A DNA stretch of 64,000 bases from Hygrocybe punicea (GCA_963556145.1 OY744465.1:5208001-5272000); one strand, 5' to 3'. Counted from the first letter of the stretch, positions 10,379 through 21,067 are shown. The notes: generated by a model not told the origin, from the letters alone. Program-made: numbers and translations.

Positions 10379-11766
10379 TTACAGGCGGCCGGTCTCGTAA
10401 TCCCGCTTCAACATCGCCAACCTTGAGGTCGACCGTTCGAGATCGACGCGAAGCCGCTGGAACTCTTGACCGAAGTGGACGAGGTGACGGTTGACGTTGG
10501 TGCCCAGGGCTCCCAGCTCCTCCGTAAGGACCGCTAGCCGCGCCGACACTTGCTCGTAATTCTCCATCGTCAAAACGAACGGGTTCGCTGTCGAGGCCGT
10601 CCTAAGCCTTTTCGTCGGCCGCTCTTCCTCCGACTCCTCCTCGTCTTCGTCATCGTCCTCGACCGACTCCACCTCCTCGACCCGCGGTTTGCTCGTTGAG
10701 GCCCGGGCAGGCCTACTGCGGATGGGTTTTGTCGTGAACGACAGCGGCTTCCTCGTGCCGACCGCGACCTCTTTGCCCTTTCCGGTATCCACCTTGCGCC
10801 GACCCCCGCCCGTCCGGTGTGTAGCGTTAGTACATCTCTTCTTCAGCCTCCGGCATCGTTCGCACACGTAGCCCGTGACGCCTCGACACGCCTCTTGCGC
10901 CTTGACGCAGTTGGTGCAGGGTTGTAGGGGAAACGGCCCGGTGAACTGTTACCAGGATCAGTAACTAAAGAACATATGAACCGACACAAGAACTCACCGT
11001 CGTACCAGCCAAGTCTCCGGTCTCTACGCCCGGCGTATCTACGTCGTCTACATCGGCCGGTGTCTCTGGTGCCGGGTCGACGGGGCCTTCCTCTGGCTCA
11101 ACTGCGGCTTCCCCTTCCGGAATCGACTCAGTCCTCGGTTCACCCGCGTTTGCTTCAGCTCGCCGCTCTTCGCTGAGCCGCCGCCGATACGCGGCTCCAT
11201 CCCTTTCAACCCGGTCCGCTTCTTGATTCCAGTGCTGCTCGTGTTGTTCTATTCTAAGCCGCTCTCGCCTTTCCTCTGCCGCCTTTCGCCTTTTCTCCGC
11301 CTCCGCTCGTGCACTTGCCTCTGCCATCCGTTTGGCCTCCTCTTCCCGCGTAGCCGCTTCTTCATCCGCCCGCCGTCTGGCTTCTTCCTGTTCCTGCCTC
11401 TCCCGGTCCGCCGCTTCTTTCAGCCACTCTTCGACATCGTTGGCGTACGATTGGCGGTCGGCCCATAACGGTGGCGTTACTGGCCTCGTACCACCAGCTC
11501 GGAGTTCCGCGACGATTCCATTGTAAGCACGCTGGCGGGACGGCATGAGCTATCTTAGGACACGCGTAGTCAATAAGGAAACTCACCAGCGCCTTCTTGC
11601 GGCCGCTTAACCATTGTTGGGCCATCCCCTCGTTGCCGTCCACCATCGTTACGAGGTCGTCGCTATGAAACACGGTGACCGCGTTGACGGCCTCTTCGTA
11701 GTCCGCCCGGACATCGGGTTCGATGCTTTCGACGAAAGCGAGGAAGTTGTCGTAGACTTGGGACAT
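10379..11766 (-). CDS. Antisense spliced gene inside the gypsy element: coiled-coil Zn2Cys6 protein
   Basis: Encoded opposite to gag/pol, between pol and the 3' LTR. Three exons (11766-11587, 11531-10998, 10945-10379) with GT-AG introns of 55 and 52 nt join in frame to 426 residues. Order: a short helical N-terminus; a long Glu/Arg/Ala-rich coiled coil (about residues 90-170); an acidic segment; a cysteine cluster at about residues 248-276 with spacing C-x2-C-x6-C-x7-C-x2-C-x6-C, exactly that of fungal Gal4-type binuclear zinc clusters; basic and acidic low-complexity stretches; and a C-terminal leucine-rich coiled coil. Established: such clusters bind DNA. Inferred: a nuclear regulatory or DNA-targeting role for the element. 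A decayed homologue with the same exon plan lies at 56361-58429, next to a diverged LTR. The start is the ATG that opens exon 1, 170 bp from the 3' LTR. Confidence 0.8.
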
Positions 11767-11936
11767 TGTGAACGTGTGATGGTGTAGAGGAAAGGTCGGA
11801 TCAACAACGAGAAAATTTTTCTTTTTTTTACTTTGCCGTTGTTTGGCCGCTCACGTGATCGGCCACATTCGCGACCCGCATTCGGAGACCCCATATTCTC
11901 GACCACGGATGGTCTCTATTAGAAGACCCAAGGAGA

Positions 11937-12731
11937 TGTAGAGGGTCCTCGACCCTCTGAGGCCGTAACATCGATATCTAGCGAATCCGCTCGAACCCGA
12001 CGTCTCTAGCAATCTACGTTCGAACCCGACGCAACCCGACGCAACCCGATGCATACCGACTAGCACGGCCGCTCACGTACCTGGACGGTCTATCTCCTAA
12101 ACTCACGGAACTTCAAATATCGAAGATAGATCTCATCGGACTGGGATCCCGACATCGGACTTGCCTTATTCACGCCTAGCGTCTCCCTTATGGGGATATA
12201 GTAAAGTATATTGCATCTTTTACGGTTTTTTATATCTTCCACCCATTTTCCCTGTCATCGTCGCCTCGCAACGCTCTTCCTACTTCCCCATTTTTATTCT
12301 CCTTTGTCTCCTCTCATCGGCCGAGGACTCTCGTCCGAATCTAGGTACACAAATTTGTAGTATAAAAACGGTGCCCAAGCGCCGTCTCAGAAAAAGAAAC
12401 CAGTTCCCCCATTTCCTCTCTCTGAGAATTAAGTCTCTCAGTAAATTCCATCGCACACATTGCTCGTCGGATTCCTCGACGCCCTCCCCGTCGTTCTACC
12501 GCCTTTATCTCTACGTTACTCGTCACCCGACACCCGACCCGCCGTACCCGACATCGTCGGCCTCGTCGGCTTCGATCGGTCTCCATAGATCTCAGTAGTT
12601 TACTCGGCGGCTTCTTACTTTTTATATCCTATTATCTTACTGAAGCTTGTTAGACTATTCCTAGTCACTTCTACGCTGACCCCTCAGGCTTAGGATCATT
12701 ATTCCGCAGCCACCCCGACCTCGCCTTTACA
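11937..12731 (+). repeat. 3' LTR of family-A gypsy element
   Basis: 795 bp, read as identical to the 5' LTR. It is followed by CCGT, the second copy of the target duplication. The purine-rich stretch AGAAGACCCAAGGAGA just before it is the likely polypurine tract. The preceding GGATGGTCTCTAT is also found beside the 3' LTR of family B (minus strand near 56050-56075). Confidence 0.93.
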
Positions 12732-12735
12732 CCGT

Positions 12736-13838
12736 GACATTCAGTCACACGAATGACGCATCGGGTTCAACCACAACCGCAACAATCCAATGGGGCACGA
12801 CAACAAGATGATAGAAGACCACGGTGACGAAGACCACAACAATAGCAACGGAGAGGATGGCCGGGAGGGTGGTGCGCCCACCTACCGGCCCAGGTACGTA
12901 TTCAGATTCTACTTCCATTGACATGGACTAATTCCATACACGCCCTGACACGTCGACTGACGTGTCGTCATCGTTCACGATGTAACAGGCACCAAGAAGG
13001 ACAACGAGGCTCAAGACTCATCCCAGGCCCCACCATACCTCACGAACATGCCCTGACGTCGTTCGTGAGGTAACAGGCACCAAGCAGGACAACGGGGCTC
13101 AAGACTTATCCCAGGCCCCTGCATACCGGTCGGCAATGGGCCAGAGCGCCCGAAGACATCCACCCCCATTCACCTTGCGTCCACGCCAAGCGAAGAAAGA
13201 CCGGGGGTGTAGTGCACCCACTCCCCGGTCACCAGGTGAGTTTCTCACTGGCAATTCCACCAGCCCACACATCCACCAGCCCACGTGTTCACCAGCCCAC
13301 ACATCCACTAGCCCACACGTCCACCAGCCCACGCATCCACCGGCCCAGGCATCCACCGGCCCAGTGGTCCAACAACGCAATCACCCCAGCTTTGCGCCCA
13401 CCACCCACCAACTACACTGCACCAGGCCCGCACCCATCCCACCTCACGCTCACACGGCGTGTGTCAATTGACACATGTCCAGTGTCGCGAGGTCAAAGGG
13501 CTGCATGTCCGGTGTCGCGAGTGTGAGACCCGCGGGTTACCCGCTACAGGTACGGGTACGGGTAGGAAAAAAAAGACCCGGCACAAAACCCGTACCCGCG
13601 GTGACGGTGGAGTGGTCTGGAGTCTCGGACGTCTAACGAAGAACTGAGTCTCGAGTCTCGAAGGTCGTGGATTGGTTGGGTTGTCCTCTAGCTACTTTCG
13701 GAACCAACAAACAACACGAACCGTGGGAACTGAGTCACGTGACACAGCCCTCGCTACTACTCCAACGGGTACGGGTATTCATGGGTACAGGTACGGGTAT
13801 CCCCAAAAGTACACGGGGGTTACCCGTGCAATACACTA
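12736..13838. other. Right part of the non-autonomous hAT element, non-coding
   Basis: No convincing gene. It contains a minisatellite (13258-13369) and, from about 13535 to 13838, scattered GGGTACGGGTA/TACCCGTACC words that mirror those at 2805-2920 on the left end. The ORFs across the minisatellite are repeat translations. Confidence 0.55.
13258..13369 (+). repeat. 16-bp minisatellite, seven units
   Basis: Seven consecutive 16-bp units of the type CACCAGCCCACACATC, with substitutions confined mostly to the last six bases and the AGC/GGC position. It is internal to the hAT element and not expected to be coding. Confidence 0.85.
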
Positions 13839-13959
13839 CGTGAAAGGCGCTGATGTGGTTTGCTGGTAACTCTGCGGGCTCAGACGATGGGGGCATATCA
13901 GGGCTGGTATCCGGGGAGAACTGCGAGTCTGTAGATGTGAATGGCTGGGGGTGCACAGG

Positions 13960-14455
13960 CTAAACCTGTTGCATGGTGCTCCGTCTGTTCCAAGTCGTGA
14001 TTGCTGTTGGGCGTGTCATTGAGGCCGTTTTGGGGCTTTCCAGTTGCGGTTTTTTGACGGGTATCAGTGGGGAGTGAGATTCTGAGCGTGTTGGGGGTCT
14101 ATAAACAAGTGTGGATGGGGATGTGATGAAGTTCGAGTTGACGAAGGAGTGTGTTGGATCGTGGCTGTGCAGGTTGCCTAAAGTGGAAGCCGTTTTGGTC
14201 AGAACAGTACAAGAACAGGTTCGAAGTCGTTACTGAAACTGAACAATTGCGGTCGTAAAAGAAGAGAAGATAGTAATAGAATCAAACCCAAATAATGGTG
14301 TGATAGTGAAAGATCAGATTGTCGGTGCATTGGATGTCAGATGGAAAGAGGTCGGGTCATGGGTGTCGGATGTGTAGAGTGCAGTGGCAGGGCTTGTTTC
14401 AAACAATGAAAGGAAATGCAGAGCTATGGAATGAATGTGTCTTGACACTGAATTA
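13960..14455 (-). pseudogene. Proximal internal region of family-D copy 1, with decayed ORF start
   Basis: Matches copy 2 in several places. For example, the plus-strand GGCCGTTTTGGGGCTTTCC near 14030 corresponds to GGCCGTTCTGGGGCTTTCC near 62479. The minus-strand translation beside the LTR gives VPTQAAITTSGAHHED, equivalent to APTQAAFTTSGAHREE of copy 2, where SGAH(R/H)E is simply the translated primer binding site. The frame then closes, so the copy-2 ORF is not maintained here. Confidence 0.55.
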
Positions 14456-14473
14456 TCCTCATGGTGGGCTCCA
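14456..14473 (-). other. Primer binding site of family-D copy 1
   Basis: Read on the minus strand: TGGAGCCCACCATGAGGA, two bases after the LTR end. It differs at two positions from the family-A and D copy-2 site TGGAGCCCACCGCGAGGA. Confidence 0.65.
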
Positions 14474-14475
14474 GA

Positions 14476-14714
14476 TGTCGTGATCGCAGCCTGGGTAGGC
14501 ACAGATTCAGTGTTTTTGAGTTCTGTCAGTGGGATCAAAACCCAAACTCTTCTTGTTTGTAACTATGTACACAAGCCACTATATAGGTACTATATAGTAT
14601 CTATAAATGGACTGTGGTGAAGAAATGGTGAAGAGGGATTGTAAAGAAGATAAGGTAAACTGTAACAATAGAAAATAAGAGAATACGCATGCAGAGAGAT
14701 ATCAATCTCTACAC
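14476..14714 (-). repeat. 5' LTR of family-D copy 1
   Basis: 239 bp. On the minus strand it starts TGTAGAGATTGATATC and ends in CA just before the primer binding site. About 90% similar by eye to the LTR at 60419-60659 and to the fragment at 62909-63051. Shared landmarks include CTATATAGGTACT and AGGTAAACTGTAACAATAG. Confidence 0.75.
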
Positions 14715-15190
14715 CGAAATAGACATATCCGAAAGTAGACTACTCACTCATGTACCATAAAAACAGTCCCCAACGACCATACAAATAGAGATACCCTTAG
14801 CCCCCATTTCCCTATAGTCAGAATCATGTTTTAATCCTTTCAAATCCTCATCCTCGTAGACCCTTAGCTTTTCATAGTTCACTTCATTGTCTTTATCATT
14901 GTTCCTTATTCCTTCATCGTTTCCAACCTGACCCGACCCGACCCGACCCGACCCGCCATACCCGACATTGTCAGCATCATCGGGTTTATTGTTATTTATC
15001 TGTTTTCAGTCTGTTCATTGCTGGTTCTTCATTTAGTTGTTTGTTTTGTCCATTTTATTAGTTTATATGGCAGCTTTACATTCCTATCCTTTTACCACTA
15101 TCCCCGACACTGATTATCCACCATCACTTCTATGCTGACACCCCTAGGTTAGGATCATTCTTCTGAAGCCACCCCGAACCCGCATCTACA
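14715..15190 (+). repeat. Truncated family-C LTR (3' part)
   Basis: Resembles the 3' half of the solo LTR at 54810-55681 (opposite strand). Both have CCCATTTCCCTATAGTCAGA, CTCGTAGACCCTTAG, a run of ACCCG units, CTTCTATGCTGACACCCCT, and an end in CATCTACA. Homology begins exactly where the family-D LTR ends, so the D element probably inserted into, or recombined with, this LTR. Confidence 0.65.
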
Positions 15191-16504
15191 ACAACATTTC
15201 TCACCTGCATGCATACTCTGAACAATCCTCGATCACAAGACACTTCACTGTTCCCTCCAATCCAACCATCACGGAAGCACACACCTTCAGACTTCGGCCA
15301 CAAACCATATGATTTCCCAATACAGTGAACCAACCCCTATTGTGTATTGTTCACATGTCATCACTTCAATGCAGTACCCGATGACTTGTTCCCACAGCTT
15401 GTCACCTGTGCCATGACTCGAAACCTGGACCAACATTCATTTATCCTTTTCCATCTGTAACCTTGATACCTCCCACACTCGTTTACAACAATACCCTTTC
15501 TTGGATGAATACCAACATCAGGTGGACCACATTGTTCCACACACAGGACAAGACATCACCCCTCAATATGTCATCAACACAGACATTGTCATCCAGCACA
15601 GCATACGCTGTTTGCATGTCTGACCTCGACTATCCCACCATCCTAGTTGGTTTTTCCACAGCACATTCCTTTGTTTTCTTTCATACCGACCTTGCCGCTA
15701 TATCCACACTACTTCAAGACACTCCCTTCACCAATCCCACACTGGACAATGCCTCTCTCCAACCTGACCATGCAATGCACTTGCCAGACTGTGCACTTGC
15801 CCATTACAGCAAGTGTAGACCCCGAATTAGCAATTCTGCATATCACATGATCCAATGACAAATCATCCGAGTCATCCAGACCTCTTCCATCCCTCAATGA
15901 CACCCGGGCCTTCAGTTGGATCATGAGAACATCAACATGAGGATGCCTCATGTCCGCCTCATGGTGAACACCTGCTGTAGTTGGACCTGCTGTAGCTTCA
16001 TGGTTGGACTTCTATTTACCTCCCCTCAAGACCAGTCACTATATCTACTGTTCTTGTTGTTGGTCTGGACTTTTTCTTCTTTTCTCTTCTTTACGTTTAG
16101 TCGGGTTCTTGGGGCAGACCCTCTTGTCTTGGGTAACCCCCACGGCTCACAATGACTTTAGACCATGAACCCCCCCTTGTAGCAGTGTTGTCTTGGTTAT
16201 AAGCAACAATGAAACTGCTGATCTCTCCTCTGGAAACTGCCTCCTAGTTAAGTTGATTGTTGCTGGAGCCCACTGCAGAAGTGATCTGTAACAATGATGA
16301 AGGAAGTCGCAATGATGCACGTGTCGGTTCTGTTGTTATTTTGGCATATTTATTCAACTAAATGTCATTCCCCCATGTCTCACACCATGCTATTCAATTT
16401 TCAATTTTCAACATTCAATATTTGCAATTCACTCCTCGAGCCAAGGCCTTTTATTACTTACCAGAAGTGCCAACAATCTCACAGCTCGTTCTCATATTCC
16501 TTTA
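15191..16504. other. No supported gene
   Basis: Moderately AT-rich sequence. The longest frame (15463-15858) starts from a TTG and shows no recognisable domain. The stretch could be decayed internal sequence of a family-C element or plain intergenic DNA; I see no motif that decides. Confidence 0.35.
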
Positions 16505-17316
16505 CAGCCATTTTAGTAATTCATGGCAGTAACTGGATTTTTTTTCATCAATTGAGAAATTTGGACTTAGTGGAATTTCCAGTGCTGAATCTTGTATCTC
16601 ATGAAATACTGTATGGATTGAGATGGTTATAGAGGGAAAGTTGTACTATTTCTTAAGGGCTATCTACTCCTATCATTACATTTGGACAATATTTAGTGTT
16701 TGGTGACTTGTGGATGAAACAAAAGGTAAACCAGTACTTTTTGACACCCAAAATGATATTGTCAAATTATGCTATCAAATGAGCTCATATAAAAAAGATT
16801 GTAGGGAGAAACTTCTTCGGTTTTTCAAGGGCTAGAAGTACAAATACCATGTTTTCCTTCATTTTTGTCCTTGGAGCCAACATTTAAAATTCATGTAATA
16901 TTTCAAGCCTAATGCAGACAAACATAGTACAGATGCAATGTTGGCTCCAAGGACAAAAATGAAGGAAAACACGGTATTTGTACTTCTAGCCCTTGAAAAA
17001 CTGAAGAAGTTTCTCCCTACAATCTTTTTCATATGAGCTCATTTGATGGCATAATTTGACAATATCATTTTGGGTGTCAAAAAGTACTGGTTTACCTTTT
17101 GTTTCATCCACAAGTCACCAAACACTAAATATTGTCCAAATGTAATGATAGGAGTAGATAGCCCTTAAGAAATAGTACAACTTTCCCTCTATAACCATCT
17201 CAATCCATACAGTATTTCATGAGATACAAGATTCAGCACTGGAAATTCCACTAAGTCCAAATTTCTCAATTGATGAAAAAAAATCCAGTTACTGCCATGA
17301 ATTACTAAAACGGCTG
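16505..17316. mobile_element. 812-bp near-perfect palindrome: foldback/MITE-like element with TA flanks
   Basis: The left arm (16505-16884) and right arm (16937-17316) are reverse complements over about 380 bp, with only some half a dozen mismatches found by eye. They are separated by a 52-bp spacer. The ends read CAGCCATTTTAG and its complement, flanked on each side by TA (16503-16504 and 17317-17318), the target duplication of Tc1/mariner-type elements. A transcript through it would fold into a ~380-bp hairpin. It encodes nothing recognisable. Confidence 0.85.
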
Positions 17317-17989
17317 TAATGAAGAATTCACAACACATTTATTCCACTCACTGATCCCCACTACCGTTGAAAGCTTCATGGATTCCAATTGGGTTACAAG
17401 CCCAGTCAAAAAATGGCCCCCCATCACTCAGCATAGGCGGGAGCTTTCTCAATGACTGAACTTGTGAAACCCATCCAAAAGTTTCAAGTCTAACAAGAAC
17501 CACAACAAAACCTACAAGTTGGCCTGCAATATTTTGAATGGCATCAGTCAACTTTTACACCATCACCTGCACTTTGCGGTGATGCCACTAACCCTTCCAG
17601 TAGAACACCTCAAAATCAGAGAAAATGAGAAGTAACCTTCCTCATTTTTGCTGTCAGCAAGTTTACGGCCTCTGAAGTGTATGTTCATGACTCTCTCTCC
17701 TCTCTGGTAGAATTTGGCTTGACACCATCAACGGCGGCTTGGCATGGTAAGTGGACTCACTGGTATCTCATGGCCGTCATTGGATACTAAAAAGTTACAT
17801 GCAGTTTGCCGATGTTTAATTAAAAAAACACGCAGAAGTGGAAATTGGAAGGCAAAGCACCAATAGACAGCATAATGAGGGAGCAAGAAAAAACAAGGGA
17901 AAAGTGTTATCGGTGCCAGAGAGTGACCCTCTTGACAAGGTAATTAAAAATACCTTGTGCTATTGTTGTAAGTGACCAGTGAACTAAAT
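17317..17989. other. No supported gene; possible exon remnant on the minus strand
   Basis: The minus-strand frame 17551-17348 (67 codons) has a protein-like composition but no recognised family. It could be a remnant exon of the decayed gene that follows. The rest shows nothing. Confidence 0.3.
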
Positions 17990-19009
17990 ATCATTAATAC
18001 ATACTGTCTCTGCCTGTGGTCCCCCTCATCATCAGTTCCCCCCTGTTTCCTCTTCAGGAGCTGTTTGCCCATCCTTGATAAAGCCACTTTACAGCTTTCC
18101 TGCATGTCATCCATCCCAATGCTCAAGCTTATGTCTTTTAGATGATCAGGTAATAGGGAGGGCGGAATGATGTGCCCCAGGAGGAGTAGAAGTGGTGGTG
18201 TTGGATCGACGTGGGGGGAGGAACCAGATCCTTTTGCCAAATGTCTGGATATCTAGCTCCATACTGATAAATTTCTTGTTAGTCATGAAAGAAATGGAAG
18301 AAATGAAAGAAACACCACTTGCCTGTCATGAACCCAAACTTCAGCAAAACCACTCCAATCTGAAGGATCAAATTTCCCTTCTGGCCTCTTACTGATTTTT
18401 ATGAGAATAACAGCTAGCACCTCTTTATCATAATCCAGCAGCCATGTCTTTGCGTCATCCTGCAGTTGTTTGTATGGTCCAGAATATCCAGCTTCGATGA
18501 TGAGATGTGGGAGCCACGATGGCTCTACCCCAGGGATGGTGACATCAACGCAACCGTCGCCTTCTTTTCCCTCAAAATGAATTTTGTTGGAGCCATCGTA
18601 GATCTCCATTGTCCCAGTCCCACCACCTCCCACATGACATTCCTTCCCTTCTTGTGCATTCCTGGACCTCACCGCTTACTACTGTTACCAGTTCCAGACA
18701 GGCGGCATAGATGGGGCTGAGTGGAGCCTTGACAATAATTTCACTGTTGACAATGTCGTACCAATATCGGTGCTTCTCTGGACCAAGGGCCACTAATTCA
18801 TCAAAGCATTTGTGTGGCACATTTGGGATATGAAGTCTATCAAGATTGCCAGGTGCATCAACAAAAAGTCAGATTCTTTGAGCAATGTCAGTCAGATCTG
18901 ATGATGAGTGAGGTGTGAGTATTGAGGTACTAGGCGACTCGCAAGCAGTGGCAGGAACCCGAGTTGATTCCTTAGTGGATATCTGTGGAACATGGAGTAA
19001 GGTAGCCAT
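17990..19009 (-). pseudogene. Decayed copy of a fungal restriction-endonuclease-fold (Uma2-like) protein
   Basis: Starting from ATG at 19009, the frame runs about 46 codons to a TGA (after IAQRI) and continues in frame with LFVDAPGNLDRLHIPN. It is recognisable through HRYWYDIVNSEIIVKAPLSP. A frame change near 18670 leads into QEGKECHVG, then PSWLPHLIIEAGYS...VLAVILIKIS and DWSGFAEVWV, then a GT-AG intron and a Pro-rich tail. The (V/I)EAGYS...ILIKIS pair resembles the E-x-K strand of PD-(D/E)XK-like folds in expanded agaricomycete proteins. Family assignment is from memory of such motifs and is tentative. The stop and frameshift argue against function. Confidence 0.5.
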
Positions 19010-19229
19010 GGGAGCAAGTAAGGGACATTAGTGCCAGCTCAGCAGCACAGCACAGCTCTGACCTCTCAGCATGATTGGCATAGCCTATGCCCATGGATGT
19101 CCTGTCACTCCAGCCAGCTACCGTTATGTTTTTAGCTTTTGCTATATTCTCATACTTTTGCTGTCTCTCAAGATGAACAGGAGTTCTTTGATGCAGATCC
19201 ACTCTCTCCCCCACCACTACCACAGTTGC

Positions 19230-21050
19230 CAAACTCGATATTTGGAAGGACTTCATAGACATGCACTCTTGGACGAGGCCCACACCGACTTCTATGGCCT
19301 CCCCTCCAACCCCATCTCCATCTTCCACATGGGACCCGCCTGGCCACTGCCTACTGGGCCCCAGGCCCAGCATGTCCTGAAGGAGGCAAGATCTGTGACC
19401 ATGGAATCGCACCCATGTGGAATCAGCTAGGCAAGCAGATCTATGAGCACTTCGACTCCACTGACCTTAAGAGTGGACAAGCATTGACTCCACTTTGCCA
19501 AAGTGGGGGGGTCCCCTATTTCTTTTGGTGGGTGTGATGCCGAGGTCTCTCTCTTGCAATGACACTGAGGCCACGGCTGTGCACTGCAAGAAGATTCTCT
19601 CCGAGTATGAGATCATGGACGTCAAAATCACATTCCGGGAGTCTGTCTTCACCTGGTCCACCAGACCACAGCTCCTCGACCATGTCCTCACCGTTCACCC
19701 AATAGCCGACATACACAGTCCCTTCACTCACGCCCTGGGTCTCCAGATCGCTCACAAGGCCTTCCCTTACTTCGAAGGAACTGGTTGTCTCTATCTCCAT
19801 GAAAGGACAGCAATCGAGTCCTCCTCCTTATGGCCCAGCACGTTGTTCTCCTGCCCAGCAAACATTCTAATGCCCTCTACCACTGCAAGAATAACAGCAT
19901 ACCTCGTCTCGAGGTCATCCACCTTGGTAGCAAGGCATACCAGACCACTCTCGAGGCATTGTGGGCACACGATCAACCACTACAAAGACAAGATTGATGG
20001 TCTGGGGGCAGCCACCAAGGATGAGGACGCCAAGATAACTGCCACGTGGCAGGCATTTGAGGGCGAGTTGGTGAAGGCGCAGAAGTCGAAGGTGAGCATG
20101 AACGAGTTCTAGGATGATATCATCAGGTTCTGGACCATAGACAGCTAGCGAGTTCTGGGATATGTCCTCTATGTCCCTCCAATTTCCATCAATGCAGGCG
20201 ACAAACGATGTAGAGGGTCCTCGACCCTCTGAGGCCGTAACATCGATATCTAGCGAATCCGCTCGAACCCGACGTCTCTAGCAATCTACGTTCGAACCCG
20301 ACGCAACCCGACGCAACCCGATGCATACCGACTAGCACGGCCGCTCACGTACCTGGACGGTCTATCTCCTAAACTCACGGAACTTCAAATATCGAAGATA
20401 GATCTCATCGGACTGGGATCCCGACATCGGACTTGCCTTATTCACGCCTAGCGTCTCCCTTATGGGGATATAGTAAAGTATATTGCATCTTATACGGTTT
20501 TTCATATCTTCCACCCATTTTCCCTGTCATCGTCGCCTCGCAACGCTCTTCCTACTTCCCCATTTTTATTCTCCTTTGTCTCCTCTCATCGGCCGAGGAC
20601 TCTCGTCCGAATCTAGGTACACAAATTTGTAGTATAAAAACGGTGCCCAAGCGCCGTCTCAAAATAAGAAACCAGTTCCCCCATTTCCTCTCTCTGAGAA
20701 TTAAGTCTCTCAGTAAATTCCATCGCACACATCGCTCGTCGGATTCCTCGACGCCCTCCCCGTCGTTCTACCGCCTTTATCTCTACGTTACTCGTCACCC
20801 GACACCCGACCCGCCGTACCCGACATCGTCGGCTTCGTCGGCTTCGATCGGTCTCGATAGATTTCAGTAGTTTACTCGGCGGCTTCTTACTCCTTATATC
20901 CTATTATCTTACTGAAGCTTGTTAGACTATTCCTAGTCACTTCTACGCTGACCCCACAGGCTTAGGATTATTATTCCGCAGCCACCCCGACCTCGCCTTT
21001 ACAACGATTCACTGAAGACTGGGCTCTTGTTGAGCTTGACCACAAGAAGT
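19230..21050 (+). pseudogene. Decayed trypsin-fold-like fungal gene, split by a solo LTR
   Basis: Fragments in changing frames match one expanded agaricomycete family: DFYGLPSNPIS, AWPLPTGPQAQ, QIYEHFDSTDL, then DVKITFRESVFT, HPIADIHSPFTHALGLQIAHKAFPYFEGTGCLYL, later YKDKIDGLGAATKDEDAKITATWQAFEGEL. Beyond stops at 20110-20145 comes YVPPISINAGDKR. The solo LTR (20209-21003) interrupts the codons here. After it the frame resumes as FTEDWALVELDHKKF and is lost by about 21050. The two sides join exactly through the 4-bp duplication ACGA. The N- to C-terminal order is preserved. Stops and frame changes upstream of the LTR show decay beyond the insertion. The function of the family is unknown to me; a serine-protease-like fold is a guess. 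Confidence 0.6.
20209..21003 (+). repeat. Solo LTR of family A with intact 4-bp duplication
   Basis: 795 bp, same ends as the full element's LTRs, about a dozen substitutions from them by eye. ACGA lies on both sides (20205-20208 and 21004-21007), proving an insertion followed by LTR-LTR recombination. It disrupts the decayed gene at 19230-21050. Confidence 0.93.
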
Positions 21051-21067
21051 TTAACTGGAACACTTTC

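Larger units (their letters stand above)
2925..12731 (+). mobile_element. Complete Ty3/gypsy LTR retrotransposon (family A)
   Basis: 9.8-kb element with two 795-bp LTRs that look identical by eye, each starting TGTAGAGGG and ending CCTTTACA. The 4-bp target duplication CCGT lies at 2921-2924 and 12732-12735. Order: 5' LTR, primer binding site, gag-protease ORF (4267-6522), pol ORF (to 10172) in the -1 frame, then a spliced gene on the opposite strand (11766-10379), then the 3' LTR. In pol, integrase follows RNase H, which places the element in Ty3/gypsy. Identical LTRs and open frames suggest a recent, possibly active copy. It sits inside the hAT element above. Confidence 0.93.
2796..13838. 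mobile_element. Non-autonomous hAT element with perfect 8-bp target duplication, host of the gypsy insertion
   Basis: The left end reads TAGTGTATTGCACGGGTA at 2796-2813. The right end, read from 13838 on the minus strand, begins with the same 18 bases. The flanks 2788-2795 and 13839-13846 are both CGTGAAAG, a perfect 8-bp duplication as made by hAT transposases. Without the gypsy element (2925-12731 plus one 4-bp duplication) about 1.2 kb remains. This contains GGGTACGGGTA subterminal repeats at both ends, a 16-bp minisatellite and no transposase, so the element is non-autonomous. Confidence 0.85.
700..14714 (-). mobile_element. Family-D LTR element, copy 1, old and interrupted by later insertions
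   Basis: Minus-orientation LTR element. Its 5' LTR lies at 14476-14714 and its primer binding site at 14456-14473. Internal sequence runs left through 13847-14455 and resumes at 2787 and below, after the hAT/gypsy insertion is removed. Internal segments match copy 2 (60419-63051). The translated N-terminal part near 14450-14500 shares SxPTQAAxTTSGAHxE with copy 2. The segment at 928-1890 shares VQA.P...EP, HVHAxTP and SLLSQT-like words with the distal part of the copy-2 ORF. The left boundary is uncertain because no 3' LTR was found. The copy carries many breaks. Confidence 0.6.

Noticed and set aside
10300..10400. TATATATTTT-rich stretch as a promoter for the antisense gene
   Set aside because: It lies downstream of that gene's stop codon, so it fits a 3' end region better.
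13258..13369. CRISPR-like array
   Set aside because: Units are contiguous 16-mers without spacers, and the genome is fungal.
13136..13526. His/Pro/Thr-rich frames near 13.2-13.5 kb
   Set aside because: Translation of the 16-bp minisatellite inside a non-autonomous hAT element.
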